A stretch of DNA of 57,065 nt from Saprospiraceae bacterium (GCA_016787285.1 JAEUUV010000055.1:1-57065), one strand, 5' to 3'; shown: positions 1-9,074, counted from the first letter of the stretch. Translations and numbers: made by a program. Notes: generated by a model from the letters alone, not told the origin.

Positions 1-98
1 ATCAAAAATCGATTTTTGGAGCCTCTTTGATACTATCGTCCACCCTCAAGCATCAGGCTGCGGAAAGTTCCAAACCAACAAGTGGGCCGCCTGAAATG

Positions 99-136
99 AA
101 AAAGACCGCCTCATAAGTGCGACTTATGAGACGGCC
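99..136 (-). terminator. Rho-independent terminator of the beta-helix gene
   Basis: On the minus strand a 15-bp stem (arms 122-136 and 104-118, two G-U wobbles, 3-nt loop) is followed at once by five T. It lies about 55 nt past the stop codon of the beta-helix protein gene. This is the classical intrinsic terminator layout. Bases 1-98 further out hold nothing I can assign. Confidence 0.85.
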
Positions 137-191
137 TCGTCCAATGTTTAAATCTGGCGGAAATTTGATCTGCACCTTGCTGCTACACGGA

Positions 192-2273
192 TCAATGCCT
201 GATCACTACTTTTTGGGTAATTGGATCCCGGTTTTGCCACTTGCATTGAAGGAAGTAAACTCCGGCGGGGAGACTTCCTGTGTGGATCGTTACAACCCCG
301 TTCGTGGTAGCATAGTCTTCCCGAAGGAGGATTCTGCCGCTCAAATCAGACAGGTTTACCTGAAAAGGGGATACCGATTCGGGGATAGCTACAGAGAAAG
401 ACTGGTCGGCGGGATTGGGGACTACAGATAGTACTTCCTCTTGATCTGACCAACTGCGTTCTCCTGAGCCGTCGTCAAATCCATTGGGTGTACATAGGCC
501 ACCCATAGCACACGTAGTTTCTGTGAGGTCTGCAATTATCAGAAACCATTCCTGCGGGTCGAATGCAGTACAAACACCTGCATATCCTTGCGGAAATAAA
601 TCGAGGCTTACTGTGTATTGTGTGGCATGTGCCGCGGCAATAGAACCATCAAAACGGGCAGGACAGGCGCCGGAATAATTTCGCCAGTCGTTTCCGGTCA
701 AAAATTGGGGTGCTCCGGTTGAGGTAACCATGTTGTAATGTAACCCCGCATCGGGGTGAGAATTAAAGGTATTTCGCCCGATAAAGCTGCCACTATTGAG
801 AGTGCCTTCGATAAACAAACCTGATCTTGAATTACTGAGTTGGTTACAACACACATTTACGACACCCGAATTATTGACGAGTTCCAGGCCCCTGTTTGCA
901 TGCAATCCACCCGATAAACCAAGTTGATTGCCTTGAATGGTCAAGCCGGCCGAAGTGCCGCTTGCCCGGATATGATGAAGCATGTTTGCAATGCCCAAGA
1001 CTGTATTGTTATTCACCGTTGCATTCCCGGCGGCATTATTTACCAAAATTCCACCAACAGCCGCCGCCCCGGTTTGGTTGACCACGTTGGAATTGACATT
1101 TAAAGTGGTGCTTTGAAGAATTCCAGTCACCTCAATTCCATTAGCTCCAGCTGCACCGGGTATTTGCACTGGGTTATTTTGAAGGATATCGCAAGGGCCG
1201 CCCCTAATACTACCTACAAGGATGCTGCTCATTACAGAATTGCTCCCTGTAAATATTCTGTTTTCACTAATCTCAATATCTGCTGTATTATGACTATAAA
1301 CTCGAATCGCGTGACGAGTTGTATTCGTGAATTCATTGTCTATAATATCGAGGAGGAGAGACCCATTAAAAAAATTAACACCGTTCAGGCAATCGGTAAA
1401 ATGGGCGCCCGACAAACTAATTCTTGAAGACAGTAAGGCATCCACCCCGTAGGTTTGAAGAAAAAAATTGCCTCCTGTGATAGTAATGTCATCTGAGCCT
1501 GTTGCACAATAAATTCCTGTCATGGTAGATATATTATTCCGACGATAGGTGTTGCGGTCTATGTTGATATGAACAGAAGAAATATTTATGCCAATATTAC
1601 AATCGTAAAACAAATTATCCCTGATCAGGTGCTGCGCTGGAATTTGATTACCCGTAATTTTCAAACCATTAGAACAAAAATAAAACCCCGAATTTTGTAT
1701 CGCAAAATCAGCATCCTTTTCAACCGAAACGCCGTTAACCGCTAAATTGATGGTACATGAGTCCATGTTTAGATTACTGGAATCCCTTAATAAAATCCCC
1801 CCCCATTTAACACTTGCTTGACAATTGATGAAAGCACTTTTGTCGCAGTTCAATTCACCATCGCTTTGAACCCTAATATAAGCCAGCTGCCCCATTCTTC
1901 CTACGGTAGATACAACATCCCAGACGCTATTGGCATTTATACGAACCTCTGAGTTAGCGTCAAACAACAAATATGAATTTTCAACTAGCCAGGTTTGTCC
2001 CCCGTCCACAGCAAAAACTCCTCTTATCCTTACGCATTGGCCATTCAGATGATTGAAACCCGGGAAGTTGGCCATGGCCACAGTCAGGGTAGGGATATTA
2101 ACATCACTACCCACAACAATTGGGGTGCCCTCAATGCATGAACACTGGGCAATGGTTTTGTAATTATTCAGGAAAATAATGCTTAATAGCAGGAAAATAA
2201 TCCGGGCAGGAGCCAAGCCCACAGGCTTGATACTGCTCTTGTCGGTTATTTGAAAAATATTCAACTGTTTCAT
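192..2273 (-). CDS. Secreted right-handed beta-helix protein with T9SS type A sorting domain
   Basis: This is a 693-residue exported protein. I start it at the ATG at 2273 because that places an N-terminal hydrophobic segment ending in 'KTIAQ' at the front; a longer reading frame upstream would bury the signal peptide. The middle (about residues 100-560) is rich in short Asn/Gly/Val turns such as 'NNTVLGIANM' and 'GNQLGLSGGL', typical of parallel beta-helix (pectate-lyase-like) folds. The last 80 residues contain 'VVPNPADQSFSV', 'DLSGRIL' and 'LPAGVYFLQ', the Por-secretion (type A) C-terminal domain, so the product should be exported by the type IX system and anchored or released. No catalytic motif is visible, so its substrate is unknown. 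The gene looks more AT-rich than the window average and has a G8 tract at 1797-1804. Confidence 0.85.
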   Translation of the reverse strand: MKQLNIFQITDKSSIKPVGLAPARIIFLLLSIIFLNNYKTIAQCSCIEGTPIVVGSDVNIPTLTVAMANFPGFNHLNGQCVRIRGVFAVDGGQTWLVENSYLLFDANSEVRINANSVWDVVSTVGRMGQLAYIRVQSDGELNCDKSAFINCQASVKWGGILLRDSSNLNMDSCTINLAVNGVSVEKDADFAIQNSGFYFCSNGLKITGNQIPAQHLIRDNLFYDCNIGINISSVHINIDRNTYRRNNISTMTGIYCATGSDDITITGGNFFLQTYGVDALLSSRISLSGAHFTDCLNGVNFFNGSLLLDIIDNEFTNTTRHAIRVYSHNTADIEISENRIFTGSNSVMSSILVGSIRGGPCDILQNNPVQIPGAAGANGIEVTGILQSTTLNVNSNVVNQTGAAAVGGILVNNAAGNATVNNNTVLGIANMLHHIRASGTSAGLTIQGNQLGLSGGLHANRGLELVNNSGVVNVCCNQLSNSRSGLFIEGTLNSGSFIGRNTFNSHPDAGLHYNMVTSTGAPQFLTGNDWRNYSGACPARFDGSIAAAHATQYTVSLDLFPQGYAGVCTAFDPQEWFLIIADLTETTCAMGGLCTPNGFDDGSGERSWSDQEEVLSVVPNPADQSFSVAIPESVSPFQVNLSDLSGRILLREDYATTNGVVTIHTGSLPAGVYFLQCKWQNRDPITQKVVIRH

Positions 2274-2280
2274 AATTAAA

Positions 2281-2334
2281 ATCAGGTTGTATGCCTGACA
2301 GTTTGCCAGACAAGATGAAGAAATGTAAATTAGT
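2281..2334 (-). promoter_or_regulatory. Conserved upstream element, copy 1
   Basis: This 54-bp stretch matches 5501-5554 without gaps at about three positions in four. It lies 8-61 nt before the start of the beta-helix gene; the other copy precedes the metalloprotease gene. Both contain an imperfect dyad, here GCCTGAC-N5-GCCAGAC on the plus strand. It may be a shared promoter or operator of T9SS cargo genes. No exact TAnnTTTG box is present, so the promoter role is inference. Confidence 0.5.
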
Positions 2335-2481
2335 GAAAGGGTAAACAGGATGGCTTGGTCAATCTTGACCGAAATAGATGGACAAGTCAGGGCGAAATAA
2401 GCAGGCACTCTGCTTGATTCTGTTGCGCGCGTCAGTTCGTTCGAAATAGCCCAATGTCAGAAAAGGAGTCCGAGGTCTTAA

Positions 2482-3540
2482 TCAGGGTTGTTCACCACCA
2501 CCATTGTACGGTATACAATATTGCCGTACATAATACATGATTCCGTCATGGTAGGTAAATGGCAGATCGCTGTTAAAAAACTCCGTTGAGCGAATCCAGA
2601 CGCCGGAGAAAACGAACGGGATGGCGTTCGGAAGGCTTGGCGGGTGGTAAATATTTTTGATATCGTTCAGGATGTTCATATTGGTTTGCATTTGTGCCGG
2701 TGAAAGGCAATTCAGACCGTTTCCGCCATTGCTCATCGGCCACAAGAGGTCACCCAGGGGGCTGTCGTTGTAACCAAAGGGCTCGCCTAATGTGGTTAAC
2801 GGAAATGTAACCGTCTCCCCGTAACATACCGGCCAACAGATAGACTGGTTCATGATTTCCATCTCTCTGTCCGCCGCGTCTTTGGGTTGTTGGGTACCAT
2901 CACATTTTCCCAAATCACCGCCCGGACGCCAGTAATCATCGGGCTGAACACCGCATTCGATTTGAAGGATGGGGCCGGCGTCCCCATTTGTTGCAGTAAG
3001 TATCGTAACGGCAAGTTCGGTGTGTCCTTCCCGGTTCTCCTTGACCGTAACATCCGTCAGGAACAAGATCCTGCCGGGTTGCCGGCTGATTTCGGTTTGG
3101 ATAGCCGCATACAATTGATTGTAGGCATTTTGCAGGCCGATGCCGCTCAACACACCGGGGGAAACATGATTTACCGTGAGTGTGAAATCTTTTTTGGCAA
3201 AATCGGACAACGCGTTTTTCTGAACCAGAAAATCGAGGTGTGCGGTACCCTCCAGCAAAGCCAAAGCGTCCTCTGCCGGCGTGTCGGAAAAATCATGCTG
3301 GTCGGCAGCCGAATTTTCCCGAACAGATTTAGCTTGTGCGGAAAACTTTTTCAGTATTTCTACGAAACGCTCGGGATGCTGAAAAGCCAGTTCGGTAAAA
3401 GGCAGGCGCGAGATGTCCGTCGTGGCAGGTTGGAGTTCGGCATTGTCGGGCGTACAGGCGTTGAACAGGCTGACAACAAGGAAAATTGTGGGCCAAAGTG
3501 CGCCGGGCCCGATGTGTGCAATATTTCGAAGAGTATTCAT
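2482..3540 (-). CDS. Hypothetical lipoprotein
   Basis: This is a 352-residue protein that I do not recognise. The chosen ATG at 3540 gives a signal sequence with a lipobox (…VSLFNAC, Cys29), so the protein is probably lipidated and attached to a membrane. A longer frame begins 45 nt upstream but places charged residues before the signal. The mature part is soluble-looking and acidic to neutral, with a Pro/Gly-rich C-terminal half ('PLGDLLWPMSNGGNG') and several Cys. It has no T9SS tail. It sits between two T9SS cargo genes on the same strand with separate intergenic gaps (111 and 208 nt), so co-transcription is possible but not shown. Function unknown. Confidence 0.75.
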   Translation of the reverse strand: MNTLRNIAHIGPGALWPTIFLVVSLFNACTPDNAELQPATTDISRLPFTELAFQHPERFVEILKKFSAQAKSVRENSAADQHDFSDTPAEDALALLEGTAHLDFLVQKNALSDFAKKDFTLTVNHVSPGVLSGIGLQNAYNQLYAAIQTEISRQPGRILFLTDVTVKENREGHTELAVTILTATNGDAGPILQIECGVQPDDYWRPGGDLGKCDGTQQPKDAADREMEIMNQSICWPVCYGETVTFPLTTLGEPFGYNDSPLGDLLWPMSNGGNGLNCLSPAQMQTNMNILNDIKNIYHPPSLPNAIPFVFSGVWIRSTEFFNSDLPFTYHDGIMYYVRQYCIPYNGGGEQP

Positions 3541-3651
3541 TGATTGCGATATTTTAACAAGTGAAAAAAACGGGAGGGCTTCCATGCTGAATTGGGCATT
3601 TTTGAATGCCGCAGTGTCGGCATGGAAAGCCTTCCGACAAATGAAATGTAT

Positions 3652-5433
3652 TTACCAGTGGGTGATCCTGGTTATCAGGACATCCTTTCCGTCGCTTACT
3701 CGCACCACAAAAAGACCTTGAGGAAGATTGGTTAACGGCAGTTGATATTGTGTCGAAGCATCAATCTGGTGCAGTACCAATTTTCCACTCATGTCGAATA
3801 CCTGAATGTCCTTGCTGCGGGTTATTGGAGCTTGGTCTTCAATGCTCAGATAACTGTTGAAGTTGCGCAATGTGAGTGCTCCGGCAAGGAAGGCGCCGGG
3901 CTGATTGCGATCTTCCGATCCCTGAAAGCCCGGGCAATGTGCTTCATCGTCAATGGTAATATTCCAGGCTACGCTAACTCCATAAGGGTCCTGAAGGCCA
4001 CAATGGTCGTAAGCCGATATGAAGACCCTGGATTGACGGTAGCCTTCCACCAGGCTTTTCAAACAGATGGTAGTTCCGGATGTAGTTACCTGCAAGGTTG
4101 GGTCATTCGTTCCGGCAAAGTAACCGCCTACGCAAGGCGCAGTAAACGTGAAGCATTCTTCGTCCGGCGTGCAAATAAATGCCAACGATTCTGGAAGCGC
4201 GGGCGGTTGGGCCGTGCAATTGGATGGCGAAAGGCAATCAGAGATGGCGATTCTGGCATCAATTTCGGCAACGGAATTCGGATGCCATGTGTTCGAACAA
4301 GCCAACACCGGGCGCATGATGTCGTTGCCCGCTTGCGACGTATGCGATGCATTGAAACTGTGGCCCGTTTCATGTGAAACTGTTGTGCGCAATTCGCAAG
4401 CACTGTAGGGCTGATTATTGGGGTTTGTTTCGGAAAAAATTCCGTAACGGTATGATGTGCAAACTTGATTCGTGAAGGCAGCCCCGGCAGCCTGTTGACC
4501 CGAATTGGCAAATAATTTACGCGCCAAACGCAAGTGCCCCAGGTCGTAATTAATTCCAACGCCGAATCCGCCGTTATTGGCCCAATCGACGAAAAAATAC
4601 AACATGTCTTCAAGATCGGTACTCGACGGAAATGGATCGTTTGCTGCCGAGGCGGGTACAAATTGCGTCACGATTTTAAACAATATGGCTCGGGCAAACT
4701 CATCGTCCCAATTGGCTTGAGCATTGTTCATGACCCCGATGTTGTGTGCAATAGTGGCGGAAACGCTGCCGTATCGCACTACCATTGGATAGTCGCTGGC
4801 AATGGCAATCTCCAGTTCAAGGGGTTTGCAATTCTGCGGCCCCGGTTGGTTGGTACTCTCCGGAACGTCCTCCATATGGCTTTTTATCTCGATTGGGGAG
4901 CAAACAAGCCCTTCGGTGTAATGCACGTCGTCGCCGTTGTACACGACAAAACGGTCGGCGGCTTCACCCTGCACGAAATAGCGCAGGGGCTCGATGAAAA
5001 ACCGTTGTCCGTTTTTTTCGAAGAATCCGTACACAAAGTCAGGCGCTACGGTGATAGCAACCCGGTCGGCTTTTTGGCCGTCGGCAATCCCTATGTAGGT
5101 AAATACCGCCGGGCGTTCGGCTATGCTCGTTTTCGAAAGCCCCCTTTGCTCGATAGTAAAATAGCGGTCGGAAACCACCTCACTGGGCTTCAGCGCTGCT
5201 TCAATTTCGGGAAATCCGTCTAATTCAAAATGCATGCTGAACGCCCCCGATGTCTGCGTAGCAAATTGCAGAAGTGCGTCGGCATTTAACTGGAAGACGG
5301 CATAGTGTTCAAAATGGCTGTTGAGGTCAGTGTTTCGGTAAGCCGGTATCCGTTTCCCGCCCAGTTGATACTGTTGAGCATACGCACTCGAAACCAGCGT
5401 GAAAATTGCTAAAAACAGAAGTGTCTTTTTCAT
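3652..5433 (-). CDS. Secreted reprolysin-like metzincin metalloprotease with T9SS type A domain
   Basis: This is a 593-residue protein. Starting at the ATG at 5433 gives a clean signal peptide (MKKTLLFLAI…SSAYAQ). The zinc site HETGHSFNASH lies at residues 354-364, an HExxHxxGxxH-type metzincin motif in which the usual Gly is replaced by Asn, followed by a 'NDIM' Met-turn near residues 370-373. Residues about 205-400 are therefore the peptidase domain (reprolysin-like, M12 clan MA). About 150 residues of pro-domain-like sequence come first, and a beta-rich module follows. The C-terminus ('IQVFDMSGKLVL', 'LPQGLFVVRVSDG') is a type A T9SS sorting domain. The expected role is extracellular proteolysis. 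The gene shares a 54-bp upstream element with the beta-helix gene. Confidence 0.9.
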   Translation of the reverse strand: MKKTLLFLAIFTLVSSAYAQQYQLGGKRIPAYRNTDLNSHFEHYAVFQLNADALLQFATQTSGAFSMHFELDGFPEIEAALKPSEVVSDRYFTIEQRGLSKTSIAERPAVFTYIGIADGQKADRVAITVAPDFVYGFFEKNGQRFFIEPLRYFVQGEAADRFVVYNGDDVHYTEGLVCSPIEIKSHMEDVPESTNQPGPQNCKPLELEIAIASDYPMVVRYGSVSATIAHNIGVMNNAQANWDDEFARAILFKIVTQFVPASAANDPFPSSTDLEDMLYFFVDWANNGGFGVGINYDLGHLRLARKLFANSGQQAAGAAFTNQVCTSYRYGIFSETNPNNQPYSACELRTTVSHETGHSFNASHTSQAGNDIMRPVLACSNTWHPNSVAEIDARIAISDCLSPSNCTAQPPALPESLAFICTPDEECFTFTAPCVGGYFAGTNDPTLQVTTSGTTICLKSLVEGYRQSRVFISAYDHCGLQDPYGVSVAWNITIDDEAHCPGFQGSEDRNQPGAFLAGALTLRNFNSYLSIEDQAPITRSKDIQVFDMSGKLVLHQIDASTQYQLPLTNLPQGLFVVRVSDGKDVLITRITHW

Positions 5434-5500
5434 AATGAACATGTTGATTTTTAAGCCATGAAAAGTTGCAGGAGCAGGCCTGCGAAAGGCCGGCAACCTA

Positions 5501-5554
5501 ATTTGGTTGTGCGCCTGACTGGATGCCAGGCAAGTTGAAGTGATATAAACTGGT
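5501..5554 (-). promoter_or_regulatory. Conserved upstream element, copy 2
   Basis: Second copy of the element at 2281-2334, here 68-121 nt before the metalloprotease start. The dyad is better preserved: GCCTGAC-TGGAT-GCCAGGC, six of seven positions complementary. It may be a shared regulatory site; no regulator is identified. Confidence 0.5.
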
Positions 5555-5695
5555 TTTGGGAGTAAGCGCGCAGTGTGGCAAGTTTTGAACAACCCCTGAG
5601 TAACGCCTAAAAAATACCCCCACGAGTGGGAGGCGATCCGGCGCCCAAACTCCCGTGAAGTCATTTCTTAAGCGTTACCGGGTGTTGAGAAAATC

Positions 5696-6055
5696 TTAGA
5701 AGACGATAAGTGTCTCGGACCTCACATTTTGGCCATGAGCCACACTGACAAGGTAGGTGTGTCCGCTTACGAGGTTGTTGAAAACAGCGCCATTGACCAG
5801 TGTATTAAACTGTTGTACCGGCTGCTGGGTGGTCACGTCGAACAGCACAACAAAAGAGGAGTTCCCGGGTGGAAAGGTTACCCAGGAGGCGAGCATCTGA
5901 CCGGGATTAATCTGCCAAAGGGTGATGGGGCCGACATCCATACATTTGTCCGATTGGACCGGTTGTACGGCCGACGTGGCTTGTGCATTCGGGCCAAAGG
6001 CAGAAGCAGTGATGAAGAGGAGGAGGACGAGAGTACTTTTGATGAACTTGTACAT
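5696..6055 (-). CDS. Small exported fibronectin-III-like protein
   Basis: This is a 119-residue protein. The ATG at 6055 gives a signal peptide (MYKFIKSTLVLLLFITASAF). The rest resembles a single short FN3-like beta sandwich ('GQMLASWVTFPPGNSSFVV', 'LVSGHTYLVSVAH'). There is no T9SS tail and no lipobox, so periplasmic or secreted location is inferred only from the signal peptide. A longer frame runs upstream to 6322, but it crosses the hairpin and G-rich DNA at 6124-6227 and is probably not translated. Function unknown; it may be a stand-alone adhesion or chaperone-like module. Confidence 0.7.
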   Translation of the reverse strand: MYKFIKSTLVLLLFITASAFGPNAQATSAVQPVQSDKCMDVGPITLWQINPGQMLASWVTFPPGNSSFVVLFDVTTQQPVQQFNTLVNGAVFNNLVSGHTYLVSVAHGQNVRSETLIVF

Positions 6056-6123
6056 GGTGTGAAAATTTAAAGGTGAAAGAATTTGTATCGCGCGGCTTTT
6101 TCTTTGAACCGCGGAACAAAAGT

Positions 6124-6141
6124 CCCACCCACCCAAGCCCC
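6124..6141 (-). promoter_or_regulatory. G-quadruplex motif upstream of the FN3-like gene
   Basis: The minus strand reads GGGG-CTT-GGG-T-GGG-T-GGG. Four G tracts with loops of 3, 1 and 1 nt make this a canonical intramolecular quadruplex motif with short, stabilising loops. It lies about 70 nt before the small exported protein's start, on the sense strand, so it could form in the RNA leader or the non-template DNA. Confidence 0.55.
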
Positions 6142-6171
6142 AAAAAAGAACACTGTTTTGGCGTTTTACCG

Positions 6172-6227
6172 CACCCAAAAACAATCCTCCAGGGCGCCAA
6201 TGCACCCTGGAGGATTGTTTTTGGGTG
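6172..6227. terminator. Perfect 23-bp hairpin between two minus-strand genes
   Basis: Arms 6172-6194 and 6205-6227 are perfectly complementary over 23 bp with a 10-nt loop. It lies 79 nt beyond the stop of the helical protein gene and before the small FN3-like gene. The arms end in A5/T5 runs inside the stem rather than a free T tract, so it may terminate, attenuate or protect RNA ends. The terminator label is inference. Confidence 0.55.
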
Positions 6228-6305
6228 ATTTTGCCTCCAGAACGTCCCTTCAAAAAGGAACGAAAATTGAAAGTTTTTCCACTGCCGGTCTGTTTTGGGG
6301 TGCCA

Positions 6306-7763
6306 TTAAAAGCGCCGCCCACCCAAATCCCGGGCCTTTTCTATGAGCCAGACACGCTCGGCGACCAGCTTCTTTGCGTTGATACGCCGGATCAGCTGCT
6401 CCGAACGCGCGTTATCCTTCGTTTTGGGCGAAAGGCTGATCTGGCGCACGAAATTGATGAAATTCGAGAAATGTTCATGCAGGTCTTTGGAAAGCATCTT
6501 GTCACCGGCTCTGCTGATAAACATTTTGAACGCGTCAATTTTGTAAGGCAATAAATCCGAGTCCAGTTCAAAATAAATTTTCAGCTCCAACCCACGTGCC
6601 GTGAGGTGGTAAAACGAGAAGGAAGACCCGAACGGAATGATCTCCAGAGCCTCTTCATATTTTTTTTCCGCAAACAGACACAAGGCTTTGTTCATCCGGT
6701 AAAAGTCGCAGGCTTCGTTTTCGCCAATGATCGCCTCTTTGTGGCGTTCGACAAACGCGTTGGCCCAAGCCACGTCCTGGACGCTGAGCGCGATTCGTGT
6801 GATATTTAACACCGAATTCGGAGAGATTTTCCCTTCGTGGTAAAAATATCCCCGGGCCAGGTTGTCCTTTTGGATTTGAAATAAAATGGGTCGGAGATCA
6901 ACATGGCCGGAGTCAATCAATAGGATGCATAAGTTGCGCAGGTATGCGTAAAGTTCTTTCAAGTGTTCCGGGCTGATCCGCGATTCATGGGCTTGCAGCA
7001 TCTCGAGCAATTGCTCAAAATCCTTGACAACGGGAACAGGCGCTTTCAGAATCGCATAAATTTTCCAGGTAATGGGCAGAAGACTGCCGGTCTCCAGAAA
7101 GGATTTGGGAATTTCCCACAAATCCTGGGTAGAGGCCAACGAAACTGCGGGAAGGGCGGCAACTTTTTGCTGGAGCAACAACCGGTTGAGCATTTCCAAA
7201 CGTTGGGTATAGTAGTACCTGTCGAGTTGGAAAAGCACCTCCGGGATGCCCAGGTCGCCTTTTGCCTTGTTGTACACACTATTCCACTCGTGCTCCTCCA
7301 TCGCGACTTTAAGCATGAACAAATGGTTGGCCAGCGACTCTACCTCCGTGGAAGCAGCCAATTCCCGCGTTTTATCAAGGGCCTGTCTGTATTTGCCCTC
7401 CAGTCCCCGCCCGCGCATTACCACTGCCAAATCAAGCAAATGCTCTTGCTCGTTCCGGTTGTTCAGGTAGTGCTGTACCACGAGAAAGGTCTGAAACAGT
7501 TTTTTGAATTCCGATAGCAATTTGTCTAATTTCCCTTTCACCGGCTCGCTGTTCGGAAATACTTGCTCGTATACCCGGTCTTTTTTCAGCACGTGCGCGG
7601 GATCCGATGCATGCCGGGCAGATTCAAGTACCTGAAACAAGGCTTTTATCGCTGCGGCATAGTGGCTGCTGTTGAAATAGGGGCTTTCCAGAAATAAACG
7701 AAGTGCCTCCACCTCTTCAAGCGAAAGGGCTTCGAATATCTCGGAAACATAGGTATTGCGCAT
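6306..7763 (-). CDS. Conserved helical protein of unknown function
   Basis: This is a 485-residue cytosolic protein, not recognised as any named family. It has no signal peptide or membrane segment. It is almost entirely alpha-helical, with regular Leu/Ala heptads and paired helices ('LSEFKKLFQTFLVVQHYL', 'ALCLFAEKKYEEALEIIPFG'). The latter looks like a TPR-like repeat, so an alpha-solenoid scaffold is likely. It begins at ATG 7763. It runs divergently from the FN3/T9SS gene across a 180-nt intergenic region. Large helical hypothetical proteins of this type occur in Saprospiria genomes. I infer a protein-interaction role without a known partner. Confidence 0.75.
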   Translation of the reverse strand: MRNTYVSEIFEALSLEEVEALRLFLESPYFNSSHYAAAIKALFQVLESARHASDPAHVLKKDRVYEQVFPNSEPVKGKLDKLLSEFKKLFQTFLVVQHYLNNRNEQEHLLDLAVVMRGRGLEGKYRQALDKTRELAASTEVESLANHLFMLKVAMEEHEWNSVYNKAKGDLGIPEVLFQLDRYYYTQRLEMLNRLLLQQKVAALPAVSLASTQDLWEIPKSFLETGSLLPITWKIYAILKAPVPVVKDFEQLLEMLQAHESRISPEHLKELYAYLRNLCILLIDSGHVDLRPILFQIQKDNLARGYFYHEGKISPNSVLNITRIALSVQDVAWANAFVERHKEAIIGENEACDFYRMNKALCLFAEKKYEEALEIIPFGSSFSFYHLTARGLELKIYFELDSDLLPYKIDAFKMFISRAGDKMLSKDLHEHFSNFINFVRQISLSPKTKDNARSEQLIRRINAKKLVAERVWLIEKARDLGGRRF

Positions 7764-7943
7764 GGTACACCCCGTGGAAAAAATACCAAAAAATGTTACA
7801 CTTTGGAAAAAGCCCAGGGCGTAGGTTTGCTGTCGCTAATGAATCAGTTTGCCACCCTGACGGCACAAATATGAACAAAATGCGCGTTCCGGCTGGGGGG
7901 CATGAAACACAAAATTTACAAACAGACCTAAAAATTTCAGCAC

Positions 7944-9059
7944 ATGATCAAGCAAATCACTCAAACCCTGGTATTTTTTTTCCTGTTTCTGAGCAGCTCG
8001 TTACCGGCTGTGCCGCCTGCTATCGAACCTTCAAATGCTGCTTCCACACCCACGGGCGCTCAATTGTGTAACCTTCCCCCGCCGTCATTTTTCACTATGA
8101 TTAGTGCCGGCCCGACCTGGGCAACCCTGTCCTGGAATTCCGTTCCGTCTGCCATGGCATACCATATTATTACCACAGAGGTTGCCACGGGGAATGTGGT
8201 GGACGATAGTACCGTGCCGGCTAATACGAACTCGCTAACCATCACTAATTTAACTCATTCGACGGACTACGAGTCCCGGATATGGTCTGTATGTGCAAAT
8301 GGTCAGGACGGGCAGTCCTACACCGCTACATTTTGGAGATCAATTATTCTCGATCTTATTGTTCTCGGGTATGAAGTACCCGACAGTTGTTTGATGGAAA
8401 TATGTACATTAGTAGAAGTAGGTACGAACAAAGGTTGCAGATACCCGTGGACATCTACTGCGGCTACCTACTTCAAGGTTCGCAAAAAAAACGGAGGACC
8501 TGAGCACCATTTTATGTTGAAAACCCCGGGTAACGTACTTAACGTGTATCCGGAGATTAACCTCAATAGCCCTTTTTCCTTCCATGAGATAGACGGTGAA
8601 TTTCTCTTGATATATCATAGCGATAATCCCCTCCGTCCTATTGCCCGGATTTCAACAGCTTATCTTTCGCAACTTCAGGAAGGCGAGTTGTTCCGCACAC
8701 TTCCCGTCGGGGAAAATCACCCGGAATTTGAGATCGTTCAGCTTGAGATATGCTCCGAACCTGCGCCAGGAGGGGAAGAGCGAGGCAAGATGGAACCTGC
8801 GCCCGCAGCGTTCGTCGTCGCCTCACCGAACCCCTTCACCGATCAACTGACGGTGCAAATCACCCCCCTCACCGACGCTAGCGAACAAGTAACGCTCCGC
8901 TTGTTCGACATGCAAGGCTTCGAGGTCTTCGCAAGCCAAACGCCCGGCGGGCCGCAAAAACACATGATCCCGACCGCCAATCTTTCACCGGGGGTTTACT
9001 TCTTGCGGGTGGAAACGGCAGCGCAAATTCAAACCATCAAGGTGGTGAAAGCGCAATAG
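7944..9059 (+). CDS. Secreted FN3-domain protein with T9SS type A sorting domain
   Basis: This is a 371-residue exported protein with a signal peptide of about 23 residues (MIKQITQTLVFFFLFLSSSL). A fibronectin type III domain follows at roughly residues 48-130 ('ATLSWNSVPSAMAYHI', 'LTHSTDYESRIWSVC'). The central region (about 135-275) has several Cys, is unrecognised and beta-rich. The last 80 residues ('VVASPNPFTDQLTVQI', 'LFDMQGFEVF', 'LSPGVYFLRVE') are a type A T9SS sorting domain. No catalytic residues are visible, so an adhesion or binding role is possible. It is followed by a strong intrinsic terminator and is probably a single-gene transcript. Confidence 0.85.
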   Translation: MIKQITQTLVFFFLFLSSSLPAVPPAIEPSNAASTPTGAQLCNLPPPSFFTMISAGPTWATLSWNSVPSAMAYHIITTEVATGNVVDDSTVPANTNSLTITNLTHSTDYESRIWSVCANGQDGQSYTATFWRSIILDLIVLGYEVPDSCLMEICTLVEVGTNKGCRYPWTSTAATYFKVRKKNGGPEHHFMLKTPGNVLNVYPEINLNSPFSFHEIDGEFLLIYHSDNPLRPIARISTAYLSQLQEGELFRTLPVGENHPEFEIVQLEICSEPAPGGEERGKMEPAPAAFVVASPNPFTDQLTVQITPLTDASEQVTLRLFDMQGFEVFASQTPGGPQKHMIPTANLSPGVYFLRVETAAQIQTIKVVKAQ

Positions 9060-9074
9060 CCTCACCTTTCTGAT

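Noticed and set aside
6056-6322. Extended reading frame upstream of the small FN3-like protein
   Set aside because: It would place the signal peptide internally and would translate the perfect hairpin and G-rich tract.
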